From: Aequorivita aquimaris
GTDB lineage: Bacteria > Bacteroidota > Bacteroidia > Flavobacteriales > Flavobacteriaceae
Length of the DNA: 64,000 nucleotides
Direction of reading: 5' to 3'
Assembly: GCF_001573155.1 (NCBI RefSeq)
Contig: NZ_JRWG01000006.1
Coordinates: 124,001-188,000, forward strand
The translations under genes were made by a program, and so were the position numbers. The notes under the pieces are model-generated. The model worked only from the letters and a program-made list of their open reading frames with translations, ran no database searches and was not told where the DNA came from. Shown here piece after piece: positions 25,626-34,722 of the stretch (position 1 is its first letter; every line of letters begins with the position of its first letter).

Positions 25626-28397
25626 TTAGTCGAAATAAATAGAACCCCTTCCCGTCTCGCCCTTGCTTCCCAAGGTATTGAACTTATAGCTGAAGCTCAA
25701 CATAAAATACTGCCGAAGCACGGTGCTTTGGTTATCCTGTATAAAATTTTCAGAAAATGTGCGGCGTGCATTCGTGTTTTGATTCAGCAGGTCATAAACT
25801 TTCAACGTTAACGTGCCCTGTTCCTTTAGCAGCGAATATGCCAAGGTACTGTTCCAGAACCAAGCACTTTTCTGAAAACCGGGAGCAATATCGGGGTTAT
25901 AATCAAAATCAATTTCGTTCTTCCATTCAAAATTCTTCGGAACATAGAGACTTGTTGAAAGTTTAACCGAATGGTTCAAATAATTGCGGTCTTCAAAAAT
26001 GTTGCTTTCAAAACTATTTTTTGAAATCCCGAGTGAGTAATACACCCGGATATCAAAAAGCTTTTGCCAAGAAAACGAAAGATTGGCATTTGGCGTAAGT
26101 GTAAAATTGTGGCTTTTATACTCAAGTCCATTGTTGAAATTCACGTCCTGCGAAAAATTGCCATATACGCCTATTCCGGTTTTAATGCTCCGTAAACTGT
26201 CCAAGCTGTGCTTTCGGTTGGTTGAGGCACTTCCCCTAATACTGTATTTGCCGTTAACATTGGCGTAGGTTGTGTTTCTTATATTGTTTGCATCAACATT
26301 TGTTGTCGCTACGACGGCATTTTCGGATGCATCGACATTTACATAAGCATAAAAGCCACTACCCTTTTGAAAATCATAATTATTGTAATTCAAATAAAAA
26401 GAATGATTGTTTGTGGGTTTTAAATTTGGATTTCCGGTGATTATGTTCAATGGGTCGGCTACATTGGTATTGGGGAGCAACTGCTCAATTGCCGGTGCTT
26501 CATTCCGCAAAACATAACCGGTATATATTTGCGCTTTTGAAGAAAATTTAAAATTTCCACGCATATAAAGCTCCCAAGCCTCAAAATTATTATCAACTTT
26601 CAGTTCGGGCCGCAATGCATCCTCTCCCTGCAATTTTCGGAACACATAACCTGCACCCAAATTGACCCAGCCTTTTTCCGTATTTAAAACCAAAGACGCC
26701 AGCGGCGTACTGCGAATATCCTTAAACGTATAGTCGGTGCTTAGTAGGGAATTGAACAGTGTATAATTTTGTGAAACTTCATTAAAATCAAACACCGATT
26801 CAGCATTCATCGTTTGTTTGAAACCATAGGTATAACTCAGCTCCCAAAACAGTTTTTTGGGCAACAACGGCAACCTATAGGTAAGCCGCGTGTAGTAATT
26901 GCTGTACTTTTTTTCAACATTGGTAAACTGATTTCTGTTTTCTTCGAAAGGGTTATCCCCAAAAATCTGCTTCGTGCTTAAAAGATAATCTTCTCCCGTG
27001 GTCGCGTTCCATTCATTGGTAAAATTGACTTTAAAGAAACCACCGCCAGCACCATACTTCTTTGTTAAATCCAACTGGTTTTTGAATTGTCGGGTACTTA
27101 TTTCATTTGAATTGAAAAGCGATGAACTGTTGGTCAACAATTTATTTTCATCGAGAGAGGCAGCATCGGTCTCTCTGTGTCCAGAAAGTTTGGAATAGGA
27201 AATATTCGGCTTGATATTTATGAGAAATGTGGAATCTACCTTTATATCAAAACCCAGATTTACGTTATGACTATCTGTATCGCTATTGGTGGAACTATTG
27301 CTTTCGGTGAAATAACTGCGGTCTGGCAAAATATTCTCCCGCTGTGTTTTGGAATCGCTATAGGAGTTGCTGCTGGAATAAAAATAATCTGCCGAAATAT
27401 CGGTCTTTTTTTCGATGACATCGGCATAACTGCTGCCTAAGATTCTACTATTTACAATCCCATCGCCATAGCCAAAACTGCGACCGTCGATGGTAAAACT
27501 GCCAGAGCTGCTCATGGACATATTTCGCGGGCTGCCGAACATTTTTTCAATCTCCCCAAAACTAAAACCGGGCGAGTTGATATTGTTCCCTCCGCCGAGC
27601 ACGCTCAAACGCCTGTCGTTGTCAAAATAATTAAAAATGCCAGCATATTCAAAACGTTCGTCAGTGCCACCTCCGGCCGCAACCCTTCCAAAAACCCCCT
27701 TGTTGTTCTCTTCCTTTATGGTAAGATTGATGGTCTTACTCTCTTGACTCCCTTTTTCGCCAGTAAATGCTTCAGACTTACCCTTGGTATCAACAATCTG
27801 TACTTTTTCAACAATATCCTTTGTCAGGTTTCGGGAGGCAATGGTAGGGTCGTTGCCAAAAAATGGTTTTCCGTTTACCATAATATTACTCACTTCCTTG
27901 CCGTTCACTTTTATCTTTCCGTCGGGGCTTACCTCCACACCGGGAAGTTCCTTAAGCAAATCCTCGATATTGGCGTCTTTTTTTGTTTTGAAGGAAGCCA
28001 CGTTAAATTCCAAGGTATCCTTCTTAATAGTTACGGGCGCGCGCGATTTCACGATTACTTCATCGAGATTTGCTACCGAAACCGAAATAGGAATTATCCC
28101 CAAATCCTGGATAGGTTTATCCAAATTCAATTCTTTTTGAAAATTTTCGTAGCCCACAAAACTGATGTTCACACGCACACTTTTTTCCGAAGTTTTCCCT
28201 TCTAAGACAAACTTGCCGTTTCTATCTGTAATGGTATAAGTAATCAAGGTACTGTCTTTTACAGTTTCCATAAAAACAGTTGCGGCCTCAAGAGGGTTGC
28301 TGGATTCTTTGTCCGTCAATGTGCCAGAGACTTGAAAATTCTGTGAAAAGCCAAGGGAAGCAATTAGGATGAAGACCACTAAAAAGTAATTCCTCAT
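25626..28397 (-). CDS. Outer membrane beta-barrel protein with carboxypeptidase-like regulatory domain (OMP_b-brl_3 type)
   Basis: 923 residues: signal peptide (1-19), a carboxypeptidase regulatory-like domain (about 22-105, VSGTLTDKESSNPLEAATVF, GYENFQKEL), a TonB-plug-like region (about 130-230, KDANIEDLLKELPGVEVSPD, MVNGKPFFGNDP) and a long beta barrel ending with aromatic residues (GSIYFD). No TonB box is obvious. Such proteins resemble TonB-dependent transporters but their substrates are unknown. A second relative is at 56525-59284. It stands alone, about 95 nt upstream of der. Confidence 0.87.
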   Translation of the reverse strand: MRNYFLVVFILIASLGFSQNFQVSGTLTDKESSNPLEAATVFMETVKDSTLITYTITDRNGKFVLEGKTSEKSVRVNISFVGYENFQKELNLDKPIQDLGIIPISVSVANLDEVIVKSRAPVTIKKDTLEFNVASFKTKKDANIEDLLKELPGVEVSPDGKIKVNGKEVSNIMVNGKPFFGNDPTIASRNLTKDIVEKVQIVDTKGKSEAFTGEKGSQESKTINLTIKEENNKGVFGRVAAGGGTDERFEYAGIFNYFDNDRRLSVLGGGNNINSPGFSFGEIEKMFGSPRNMSMSSSGSFTIDGRSFGYGDGIVNSRILGSSYADVIEKKTDISADYFYSSSNSYSDSKTQRENILPDRSYFTESNSSTNSDTDSHNVNLGFDIKVDSTFLINIKPNISYSKLSGHRETDAASLDENKLLTNSSSLFNSNEISTRQFKNQLDLTKKYGAGGGFFKVNFTNEWNATTGEDYLLSTKQIFGDNPFEENRNQFTNVEKKYSNYYTRLTYRLPLLPKKLFWELSYTYGFKQTMNAESVFDFNEVSQNYTLFNSLLSTDYTFKDIRSTPLASLVLNTEKGWVNLGAGYVFRKLQGEDALRPELKVDNNFEAWELYMRGNFKFSSKAQIYTGYVLRNEAPAIEQLLPNTNVADPLNIITGNPNLKPTNNHSFYLNYNNYDFQKGSGFYAYVNVDASENAVVATTNVDANNIRNTTYANVNGKYSIRGSASTNRKHSLDSLRSIKTGIGVYGNFSQDVNFNNGLEYKSHNFTLTPNANLSFSWQKLFDIRVYYSLGISKNSFESNIFEDRNYLNHSVKLSTSLYVPKNFEWKNEIDFDYNPDIAPGFQKSAWFWNSTLAYSLLKEQGTLTLKVYDLLNQNTNARRTFSENFIQDNQSTVLRQYFMLSFSYKFNTLGSKGETGRGSIYFD

Positions 28398-28492
28398 ATT
28401 TATAAATGAAGCAAGTTTATTTTGAAATCGAAGATAGCGTTTAAAGTTGAAGCCATAAAAGAAATTTCCACAACGCTTAACACTTAATGAAT

Positions 28493-29797
28493 CTACTTCT
28501 TCCTAAAATAAACCGTAATGGGAACCCCCGTAAAATCAAAGTTCTCCCGAAGTTTATTCTCAATAAAACGTTTGTACGGGTCTTTTACATACTGCGGAAG
28601 ATTACAGAAAAATGCAAAACTTGGATACGGAGTTGGCAACTGCGTACAGAATTTTATTTTTACATATTTCGCTTTGTATGCTGGCGGCGGATACGCTTGG
28701 ATAATAGGAAGCATCACTTCGTTAAGCTCACTGGTCTTAACTTTTTTGCTTCGGTTTTGGTAAACTTCTACTGCTGTTTCAATGGCTTTATAAATACGTT
28801 GCTTTGTAAGTACGGAAACAAAAACAATAGGCACGTCCACAAAAGGTTCAATTTGCTGACGGATGTATTTTTCGTAATCTTTCACACTACTGCTTTCTTT
28901 GTCTTCCACTAAATCCCACTTGTTGGCAAGTATCACGATTCCTTTATTGTTTCGCTGTGCAAGCCAGAAAATGTTCTCCACTTGCCCGTCAAAACCGCGG
29001 GTAGCGTCAAAAATAAGGATGATAACATCGCAGTGCTCTATAGCGCGGACGCTTCGCATTACGGAATAAAATTCCAAGTCTTCCTTTACCTTGCTCTTTT
29101 TGCGGATTCCGGCAGTATCAACCAAATTGAATTCAAACCCGAAACGGTCGTATTTTGTATCAATACTATCGCGCGTAGTTCCCGCGATGTCGGTAACAAT
29201 GTATCTGTCTTTGCCAATCAACGCATTGATGAACGAAGATTTTCCTGCATTCGGACGACCCACAACTGCAAAACGTGGAAGCTCGCTGTCATCCGGATCT
29301 TCCCTATCCGGCAATGCCTTCACCAAATCATCGAGCAATTCACCAGTGCCACTACCATTAATGCTGGAAATATTGTATTGGTTTTCAAACCCAAGCGAAT
29401 AAAACTCCAAAGCATCATTAACTCTTGAAGCAGCATCAACTTTATTGATTGCCAAAAAGATTGGTTTTTTTGAACGGCGAAGCAGTTTCGCCACCTCTTG
29501 GTCCATTCCCGTAACGCCGCTTTCCACATCAACCATAAAGATTATGGCATCTGCTTCATCAATGGCGAGTTCCACTTGCTTGTCAATTTCGGCTTCAAAA
29601 ATATCGTCGCTTCCCTTCACATAACCGCCCGTATCAATTAATGAAAATTCCTTTCCGTTCCAGTCACTTTTTCCGTAATGGCGGTCGCGCGTAACGCCGC
29701 TCACGGCATCCACAATGGCTTCCCTGCGCTGAATCAATCTATTGAAAAAAGTGGATTTTCCCACATTTGGTCTTCCTACAACGGCAACAATGCTCAT
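28493..29797 (-). CDS. der: Ribosome biogenesis GTPase Der (EngA)
   Basis: Tandem-GTPase required for 50S assembly. 434 residues from the ATG at 29797 ([20 protein letters not shown]). G1 motifs GRPNVGKS and GRPNAGKS mark the two G domains; DTGGY and DTAGI, NKVD and NKWD follow, and a C-terminal KH-like domain ends in TVYFRKK. A TATTTTTG -7 box on the minus strand (29823-29816) lies about 18 nt upstream of this ATG, which supports it over the in-frame ATG at 29818. Confidence 0.97.
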   Translation of the reverse strand: MSIVAVVGRPNVGKSTFFNRLIQRREAIVDAVSGVTRDRHYGKSDWNGKEFSLIDTGGYVKGSDDIFEAEIDKQVELAIDEADAIIFMVDVESGVTGMDQEVAKLLRRSKKPIFLAINKVDAASRVNDALEFYSLGFENQYNISSINGSGTGELLDDLVKALPDREDPDDSELPRFAVVGRPNAGKSSFINALIGKDRYIVTDIAGTTRDSIDTKYDRFGFEFNLVDTAGIRKKSKVKEDLEFYSVMRSVRAIEHCDVIILIFDATRGFDGQVENIFWLAQRNNKGIVILANKWDLVEDKESSSVKDYEKYIRQQIEPFVDVPIVFVSVLTKQRIYKAIETAVEVYQNRSKKVKTSELNEVMLPIIQAYPPPAYKAKYVKIKFCTQLPTPYPSFAFFCNLPQYVKDPYKRFIENKLRENFDFTGVPITVYFRKK

Positions 29798-29881
29798 AAT
29801 CTTAATTTTAGGGTGCAAAAATAGCTTTTAGTTGGCAGAAAAAATACTATTTTAACGGCTTTAAAAATAAATAATTAAAGA

Positions 29882-30373
29882 ATGCTTTCCAATGAAATTG
29901 TATTGCGCCCACGTTTCCAAATGGAACTTGAAGAACCCTGTTCACAATTGGTTATGAAATTTTCGGAAGTAAAAAAATCGCAAAATAGATTTGTTATTTC
30001 CTGCGTGGACGACCATATTTTTATAAAACTTCCAAATAAGGAACAGCATTTTTGGTCGCCGCAACTGCATTTGGAAATAACTGAAAAAGATGAAAACTCC
30101 TGTTCCCTCCACGGTTTTTTCGGGCCGAATCCAACTGTGTGGACCATGTTTATGTTTCTGCATGTTGCCGTTGGAATCCTGTTTATGGTAGATTTGACTT
30201 GGTTGTACTCCAATTACAATTTGGGAAACCCGATAACCATTCAAATCATTATTGCAATTGTTTTGGTATTGGCTTGGATTTTACTGTATTTCGCCGGAGC
30301 CATGGGAAAGAAAAAAGGAAAACCCGGAATGCGCGAACTTTATGATTTTATGCTGAAAACAATTCAATCATAA
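29882..30373 (+). CDS. Hypothetical two-helix membrane protein between der and era
   Basis: 163 residues, not recognised as a named family. An N-terminal soluble beta-rich part (about 1-80) is followed by two transmembrane helices (about 88-106 and 117-139) and a basic C-terminal KKKGKPGMREL tail. The gene is flanked by the two GTPase genes der and era, divergent from der and convergent with era with a 4-nt gap. The position alone does not show function. Confidence 0.75.
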   Translation: MLSNEIVLRPRFQMELEEPCSQLVMKFSEVKKSQNRFVISCVDDHIFIKLPNKEQHFWSPQLHLEITEKDENSCSLHGFFGPNPTVWTMFMFLHVAVGILFMVDLTWLYSNYNLGNPITIQIIIAIVLVLAWILLYFAGAMGKKKGKPGMRELYDFMLKTIQS

Positions 30374-30377
30374 TTCG

Positions 30378-31262
30378 TTATTGATTGTAGCCGAATCTTC
30401 GTAGCTGCTTTTCATTGCTGCGCCAGTCTTTATTCACCTTTACATAAAGCTCCAAATGAATCTGCTTTCCGAAGAATTTTTCCAAATCCTTTCGGGCTTC
30501 AGTGCCCACACGCTTTAAAGCCGAACCTTTGTGGCCAATGATAATCCCCTTTTGCGTTTCGCGCTCAACCATAATTATACTGCGGATTCGGATGATATTT
30601 TCGTCCTCAAAAAATTCCTCGGTATCAATTTCAACGGAATAGGGAATCTCCTTTTTGTAGTGCATCAATATTTTTTCGCGAATGGCTTCGTTTACGAAAA
30701 ATCGCTCGGGCTTATCGGTGAGTTGGTCTTTTGGATAAAAGGGCGGCGATTCGGGCAACAATTCAATAATTCGATTAAAAACTTCGGGAACCCCAAAATT
30801 TTGTAGCGCAGAAATCGCAAAAATTTCAGCATTAGGAACTTTTTCCTGCCAAAGCTTTAAGGCTTCGGAAAGCAGCTCCTCGTTGCCTTTGTCAATTTTA
30901 TTTATCAGCAATAAAACTGGAATTTTTGAATTTGTTATTTTGTTGAAAAACGCCTCATCTTTCAGCTCCTTTTCGCCCAATTCCACCAAATACAGCAGAA
31001 TATCGGCATCCTCAAAGGCAGATTTCACAAAATCCATCATACTTTCCTGCAATTGGTACGCAGGTTTTATGATTCCGGGTGTATCGCTCAAAAGTACTTG
31101 AAAGTCATCGCCGTTCACAATTCCCAAAATGCGGTGACGGGTGGTCTGCGCCTTGGAAGTAATAATGGAAAGGCGCTCGCCCACAAAAGCGTTCATCAAC
31201 GTGCTTTTGCCCACGTTTGGGTTTCCAATAATATTTACGAATCCGGCCTTGTGTTTTGTCAT
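30378..31262 (-). CDS. era: GTPase Era
   Basis: Binds the 3' end of 16S rRNA and acts in 30S maturation and cell-cycle control. 294 residues: GTPase domain with G1 GNPNVGKST, G2 TSKAQTTRHRI, G3 DTPG, G4 NKID, and a C-terminal KH domain containing GIIIGHKGSALKRVGTEARKDLE. Full length for the family. Confidence 0.97.
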   Translation of the reverse strand: MTKHKAGFVNIIGNPNVGKSTLMNAFVGERLSIITSKAQTTRHRILGIVNGDDFQVLLSDTPGIIKPAYQLQESMMDFVKSAFEDADILLYLVELGEKELKDEAFFNKITNSKIPVLLLINKIDKGNEELLSEALKLWQEKVPNAEIFAISALQNFGVPEVFNRIIELLPESPPFYPKDQLTDKPERFFVNEAIREKILMHYKKEIPYSVEIDTEEFFEDENIIRIRSIIMVERETQKGIIIGHKGSALKRVGTEARKDLEKFFGKQIHLELYVKVNKDWRSNEKQLRRFGYNQ

Positions 31263-31350
31263 TTCTTTGGAATTGATATTGCAAATTTAAGGCTTAAATC
31301 CCGAAACAATGGATTTGGTTCAATTTTAAAACTTTCAGCCTTGAAATCCT

Positions 31351-31358
31351 TACTTTTG
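31351..31358 (+). promoter_or_regulatory. -7 promoter box of the DUF5522 gene, near-leaderless
   Basis: TACTTTTG at 31351-31358 matches TAnnTTTG. The ATG begins at 31363, so a start 5-7 nt after the box would give a leader of about 0-3 nt. Confidence 0.5.
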
Positions 31359-31362
31359 TGAC

Positions 31363-31533
31363 ATGCTTTTTCCAAAGAAAAAAATAGAGCTCGAAGAAGG
31401 CGATTATTACCTTACGCCCGAAGGCTACAAGTGTTTTACGGAACAGTACCACTTAAAACGCGGATATTGCTGCGAAAGTGGCTGCCGTCATTGCCCGTAC
31501 GGTTTTGACAAAAAAACTGGGAAGCATCAATAA
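31363..31533 (+). CDS. Small cysteine-rich DUF5522 family protein
   Basis: 56 residues: MLFPKKKIELEEGDYYLTPE at the start, then EGYKCFTEQYHLKRGYC, CESGCRHCPYGFDKKTG. The Cys pattern C-x13-CC-x3-C-x2-CP suggests a metal or Fe-S site; DUF5522 proteins of this size are widespread in Bacteroidota. Divergent from era. Its TAA stop is followed after one base by a CTCTGCG repeat. Confidence 0.85.
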   Translation: MLFPKKKIELEEGDYYLTPEGYKCFTEQYHLKRGYCCESGCRHCPYGFDKKTGKHQ

Positions 31534-31534
31534 A

Positions 31535-31599
31535 CTCTGTGTGCTCTGTGCCTTTGCGGTTAATTTTCTCCACCGCGAAGGCGCAGAGAACGCAAAGAA
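31535..31599. repeat. CTCTGCG-family repeat, copy 3 (left flank of the GxxExxY gene)
   Basis: Hairpin arms CTCTGTGCCTTTGCGGT and ACCGCGAAGGCGCAGAG with loop TAATTTTCTCC. The last 45 nt (from GCGGTTAATTTTCTCC) are almost identical to copy 4 on the far side of the gene, in the same orientation. Confidence 0.85.
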
Positions 31600-31609
31600 A
31601 ATATTCAAA

Positions 31610-31987
31610 ATGACTGAGAACGAAATATCTTCAAAAATAATCGGTGCGGGTATTGAAGTCCACAAACAACTTGGACCTGGGTTATTGGAGAGCACCTATG
31701 AAGTTTGTTTAGCGCATGAGTTAAAATTGATGGGGTTGGAAGTGAAGCAACAGGTACCGTTGCCAATTATTTATAAAGAAATTAAACTGAATGCTGGGTA
31801 TAGAATTGATATGATTGTGGAAAATAAAGTTATTGTCGAAATTAAATCTGTTGACGCATTGGCCCCGATACATACTGCCCAAATATTGACTTATTTAAAG
31901 TTAAAAGAAGTAAAACTTGGACTTTTAATAAATTTCAATTCTGTAAAATTAATTGATGGACTCAAAAGAATCGTAAACAATTTATAA
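31610..31987 (+). CDS. GxxExxY protein (PDDEXK_3 nuclease-like)
   Basis: 125 residues. Contains the name motif GPGLLESTYEVCLAHEL and the nuclease-like core RIDMIVENKVIVEIKSVDAL, matching the PD-(D/E)xK pattern (Asp in RIDM, Glu-x-Lys in VEIKS). Start set at 31610 (MTENEISSK); the longer frame upstream would read through the preceding repeat. The gene is framed by near-identical direct copies of the CTCTGCG repeat, and its stop codon touches the second copy, so gene plus repeat may move as a unit. Function of the family is not established. Confidence 0.85.
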   Translation: MTENEISSKIIGAGIEVHKQLGPGLLESTYEVCLAHELKLMGLEVKQQVPLPIIYKEIKLNAGYRIDMIVENKVIVEIKSVDALAPIHTAQILTYLKLKEVKLGLLINFNSVKLIDGLKRIVNNL

Positions 31988-32050
31988 CTCTGCGCCCTCT
32001 GCGTCTCTGCGGTTAATTTTCTCCACCGCGAAGGCGCAGAGAACGCAAAG
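31988..32050. repeat. CTCTGCG-family repeat, copy 4 (right flank of the GxxExxY gene)
   Basis: Arms CTCTGCGTCTCTGCGGT and ACCGCGAAGGCGCAGAG. It begins directly after the TAA of the GxxExxY gene and ends 15 nt before the hutU ATG. Confidence 0.85.
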
Positions 32051-32065
32051 AAAAATATAAAAAAA

Positions 32066-34048
32066 ATGACTTTTAAAGAACAAATACAACAAGGCATCCC
32101 TTCAATTTTACCTGAAAAGAAACCTTACGACCAATCCATAAACCACGCGCCAAAGCGAAAGGAAATCCTTTCAAAGGAAGAAAAGGAACTTGCGCTGCGC
32201 AACGCCCTTCGCTATTTTGAGCCAAAACACCACGCCACGCTCCTACCCGAATTTCGCGAGGAGCTGGAAAAATACGGGCGCATTTATATGTACCGTTTTC
32301 GTCCCGATTATAAAATGTACGCACGACCAATTGAGGAATATCCCGGAAAATGTGAGCAGGCAAAGGCAATTATGCTGATGATCCAAAACAACTTGGATTA
32401 TGCCGTGGCGCAGCACCCGCACGAATTGATTACCTACGGCGGAAATGGCGCGGTTTTCCAAAACTGGGCGCAGTATCTTTTGGTGATGAAATACCTTTCG
32501 GAAATGACCGACGAGCAGACTTTGGTTATGTATTCAGGACATCCGTTGGGGCTGTTTCCTTCCCATAAAGACGCACCGCGGGTGGTGGTTACCAACGGTA
32601 TGATGATTCCGAATTATTCAAAACCGGACGATTGGGAAAAATTCAATGCGCTCGGCGTAACCCAATACGGACAAATGACCGCGGGAAGTTATATGTACAT
32701 TGGTCCGCAGGGAATTGTTCACGGAACCACGATTACCGTTTTGAATGGTTTCAGAAAAATTAAAAAAGAGCCAAAGGGCGGCTTGTTCGTAACTTCCGGT
32801 CTCGGCGGTATGAGCGGCGCGCAACCCAAAGCCGGAAATATTGCAGGCTGTGTAACGGTCTGCGCCGAAGTAAACAAAAAAGCAACTGAAACCAGACACA
32901 GTCAAGGTTGGGTAGATGAAGTGATTTCAGATTTGGATATGCTTTCAAAACGCGTAAAAGAAGCATTGGCCAATAATGAAACCGTTTCGATAGCCTACGA
33001 CGGAAATGTGGTGGAAGTTTGGGAAAAGTTTGATGAAGAAAACATTAAAATTGATTTGGGAAGTGACCAAACTTCGCTTCACAATCCGTGGGCGGGCGGG
33101 TATTATCCCGTTGGTTTGACGTATGAGGAAGCCAACGAAATGATGGCAAACAACCCCGAGGAATTCAAAAAGGAAGTTCAAAAAAGTTTGCGCCGCCAAG
33201 TGGAAGCCATCAACAAGCACACTGCAAAAGGCACGTATTTTTTCGACTATGGAAATGCATTTCTTTTGGAAGCCTCGCGCGCAGGTGCCGATGTGCTTTC
33301 TGAAGAAAAAAATAAGGAATTCAAATATCCTTCCTATGTGCAGGATATTATGGGCCCCATGTGCTTCGATTACGGTTTTGGGCCGTTCCGTTGGGTATGC
33401 GCTTCGGGGAAACCCGAAGACCTTCAAAAAACGGATGAAATAGCTTGTGGGGTTTTGGAGGAATTGATGAAAAATTCGCCAAAGGAAATCCAGCAACAAA
33501 TGCAGGATAACATTACTTGGATTAAAGGCGCACAGGAAAACAAATTGGTTGTTGGTTCGCAGGCACGCATACTTTATGCAGATTCAGACGGGCGTGTGCA
33601 GATTGCTTCGGCTTTCAACAAAGCAATTTCCGAAGGAAAAATTGGCCCGGTAGTTTTGGGGCGTGACCATCACGATGTTTCGGGAACGGATTCGCCGTAT
33701 CGCGAAACTTCAAATATATATGATGGAAGTAGATTTACAGCCGATATGGCCATCCAAAACGTAATCGGCGATAGCTTCCGTGGCGCCACATGGGTGAGCA
33801 TCCACAACGGCGGCGGCGTAGGTTGGGGAGAAGTGATTAACGGCGGTTTCGGAATGGTTCTTGATGGTAGTAGCGATGCACAACGGCGACTTGAAAATAT
33901 GCTTTTCTGGGATGTAAATAACGGAATAGCCAGACGCAGTTGGGCGCGGAATGACGAAGCTGTTTTCGCAATAAAACGCGCGATGCAAAACAATCCGCAA
34001 TTGAAGGTTACGCTTCCCAATTTCGTGGACGATATGTTATTCAAATAA
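32066..34048 (+). CDS. hutU: Urocanate hydratase
   Basis: Second step of histidine degradation, converting urocanate to imidazolonepropionate with bound NAD+. 660 residues, the longer urocanase form (E. coli-type HutU is about 560). Seen: ITYGGNGAVFQNWAQYLLV, LFPSHKDAPRVVVTNGMMIP, the NAD+-binding GLGGMSGAQPKAGNIAG, and HNGGGVGWGEVINGGFGMVLD. No other hut gene lies in the window, so the pathway is dispersed. The 5' end abuts repeat copy 4. Confidence 0.95.
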   Translation: MTFKEQIQQGIPSILPEKKPYDQSINHAPKRKEILSKEEKELALRNALRYFEPKHHATLLPEFREELEKYGRIYMYRFRPDYKMYARPIEEYPGKCEQAKAIMLMIQNNLDYAVAQHPHELITYGGNGAVFQNWAQYLLVMKYLSEMTDEQTLVMYSGHPLGLFPSHKDAPRVVVTNGMMIPNYSKPDDWEKFNALGVTQYGQMTAGSYMYIGPQGIVHGTTITVLNGFRKIKKEPKGGLFVTSGLGGMSGAQPKAGNIAGCVTVCAEVNKKATETRHSQGWVDEVISDLDMLSKRVKEALANNETVSIAYDGNVVEVWEKFDEENIKIDLGSDQTSLHNPWAGGYYPVGLTYEEANEMMANNPEEFKKEVQKSLRRQVEAINKHTAKGTYFFDYGNAFLLEASRAGADVLSEEKNKEFKYPSYVQDIMGPMCFDYGFGPFRWVCASGKPEDLQKTDEIACGVLEELMKNSPKEIQQQMQDNITWIKGAQENKLVVGSQARILYADSDGRVQIASAFNKAISEGKIGPVVLGRDHHDVSGTDSPYRETSNIYDGSRFTADMAIQNVIGDSFRGATWVSIHNGGGVGWGEVINGGFGMVLDGSSDAQRRLENMLFWDVNNGIARRSWARNDEAVFAIKRAMQNNPQLKVTLPNFVDDMLFK

Positions 34049-34060
34049 AATAAATTACCT

Positions 34061-34600
34061 ATGAAAACACTTAAATTGTTACCCCTATTCTTGCTTTTTG
34101 TGTTTAGCTCCTGCTCCACCGTTCGGGTAGCGACAGATTTTGACAAAGAAGCCAATTTCAACAACTACAGCTCCTTCGCTTTTTTCAAACCGGGCATCGA
34201 CAAGGCTGAAATCAGCGACCTCGACAAAAAGCGCATTCTTCGCGCTATTGAGGCGGAACTTTCGGCGAAAGGAATGTCCAAATCAGAAAGTCCTGATTTG
34301 CTGGTCAGTATTTTTACCAAAGAACGTGAACGTGTTGACGTTTATAACAACAGTTTCGGTTACGGCTGGGGCTGGAATCCTTGGTATTATGGCAGCTATT
34401 ACGGCGGCAGCCACGTGGCCCGTTCCACAGAAGGGACGCTTTACATTGACCTAATTGATGCCAAAACCAACAATCTGGTTTGGCAGGGAATGGGTAGCGC
34501 AGATTTGGTTACCAGTGATATGGAACGAAAAGAAGAGCGCATCCGTGAAATTGTTTCTAAAATTTTAGCGGAATATCCGCCCGGAGCGATGAAGAAATAA
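34061..34600 (+). CDS. DUF4136 lipoprotein
   Basis: 179 residues. Lipoprotein signal with lipobox FSSC (Cys18), then the DUF4136 pattern VATDFDKEANFNNYSSFAFF, DKKRILRAIEAELSAKGM, SPDLLVSIFTKER and LIDAKTNNLVWQGMGSADL. A Gly/Tyr/Trp-rich patch (YGWGWNPWYYGSYYGG) sits in the middle. An envelope protein of unknown role, 12 nt after hutU. Confidence 0.9.
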   Translation: MKTLKLLPLFLLFVFSSCSTVRVATDFDKEANFNNYSSFAFFKPGIDKAEISDLDKKRILRAIEAELSAKGMSKSESPDLLVSIFTKERERVDVYNNSFGYGWGWNPWYYGSYYGGSHVARSTEGTLYIDLIDAKTNNLVWQGMGSADLVTSDMERKEERIREIVSKILAEYPPGAMKK

Positions 34601-34722
34601 CTTTAGAAAACCTTCAATTAACAAAGCCTTTTTCTGAAAAAATAGTTTTAAGAGATTATTACTTAAAGCTATCGTAAAAAAATCGACCTCATCCGATTTA
34701 AAAATTTAAAAAAAGAAAAGGT

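Noticed and set aside
31478-31609. Longer start for the GxxExxY protein overlapping the DUF5522 gene
   Set aside because: The extension is the DUF5522 gene in another frame plus repeat sequence. The family begins near MTENEISSK.
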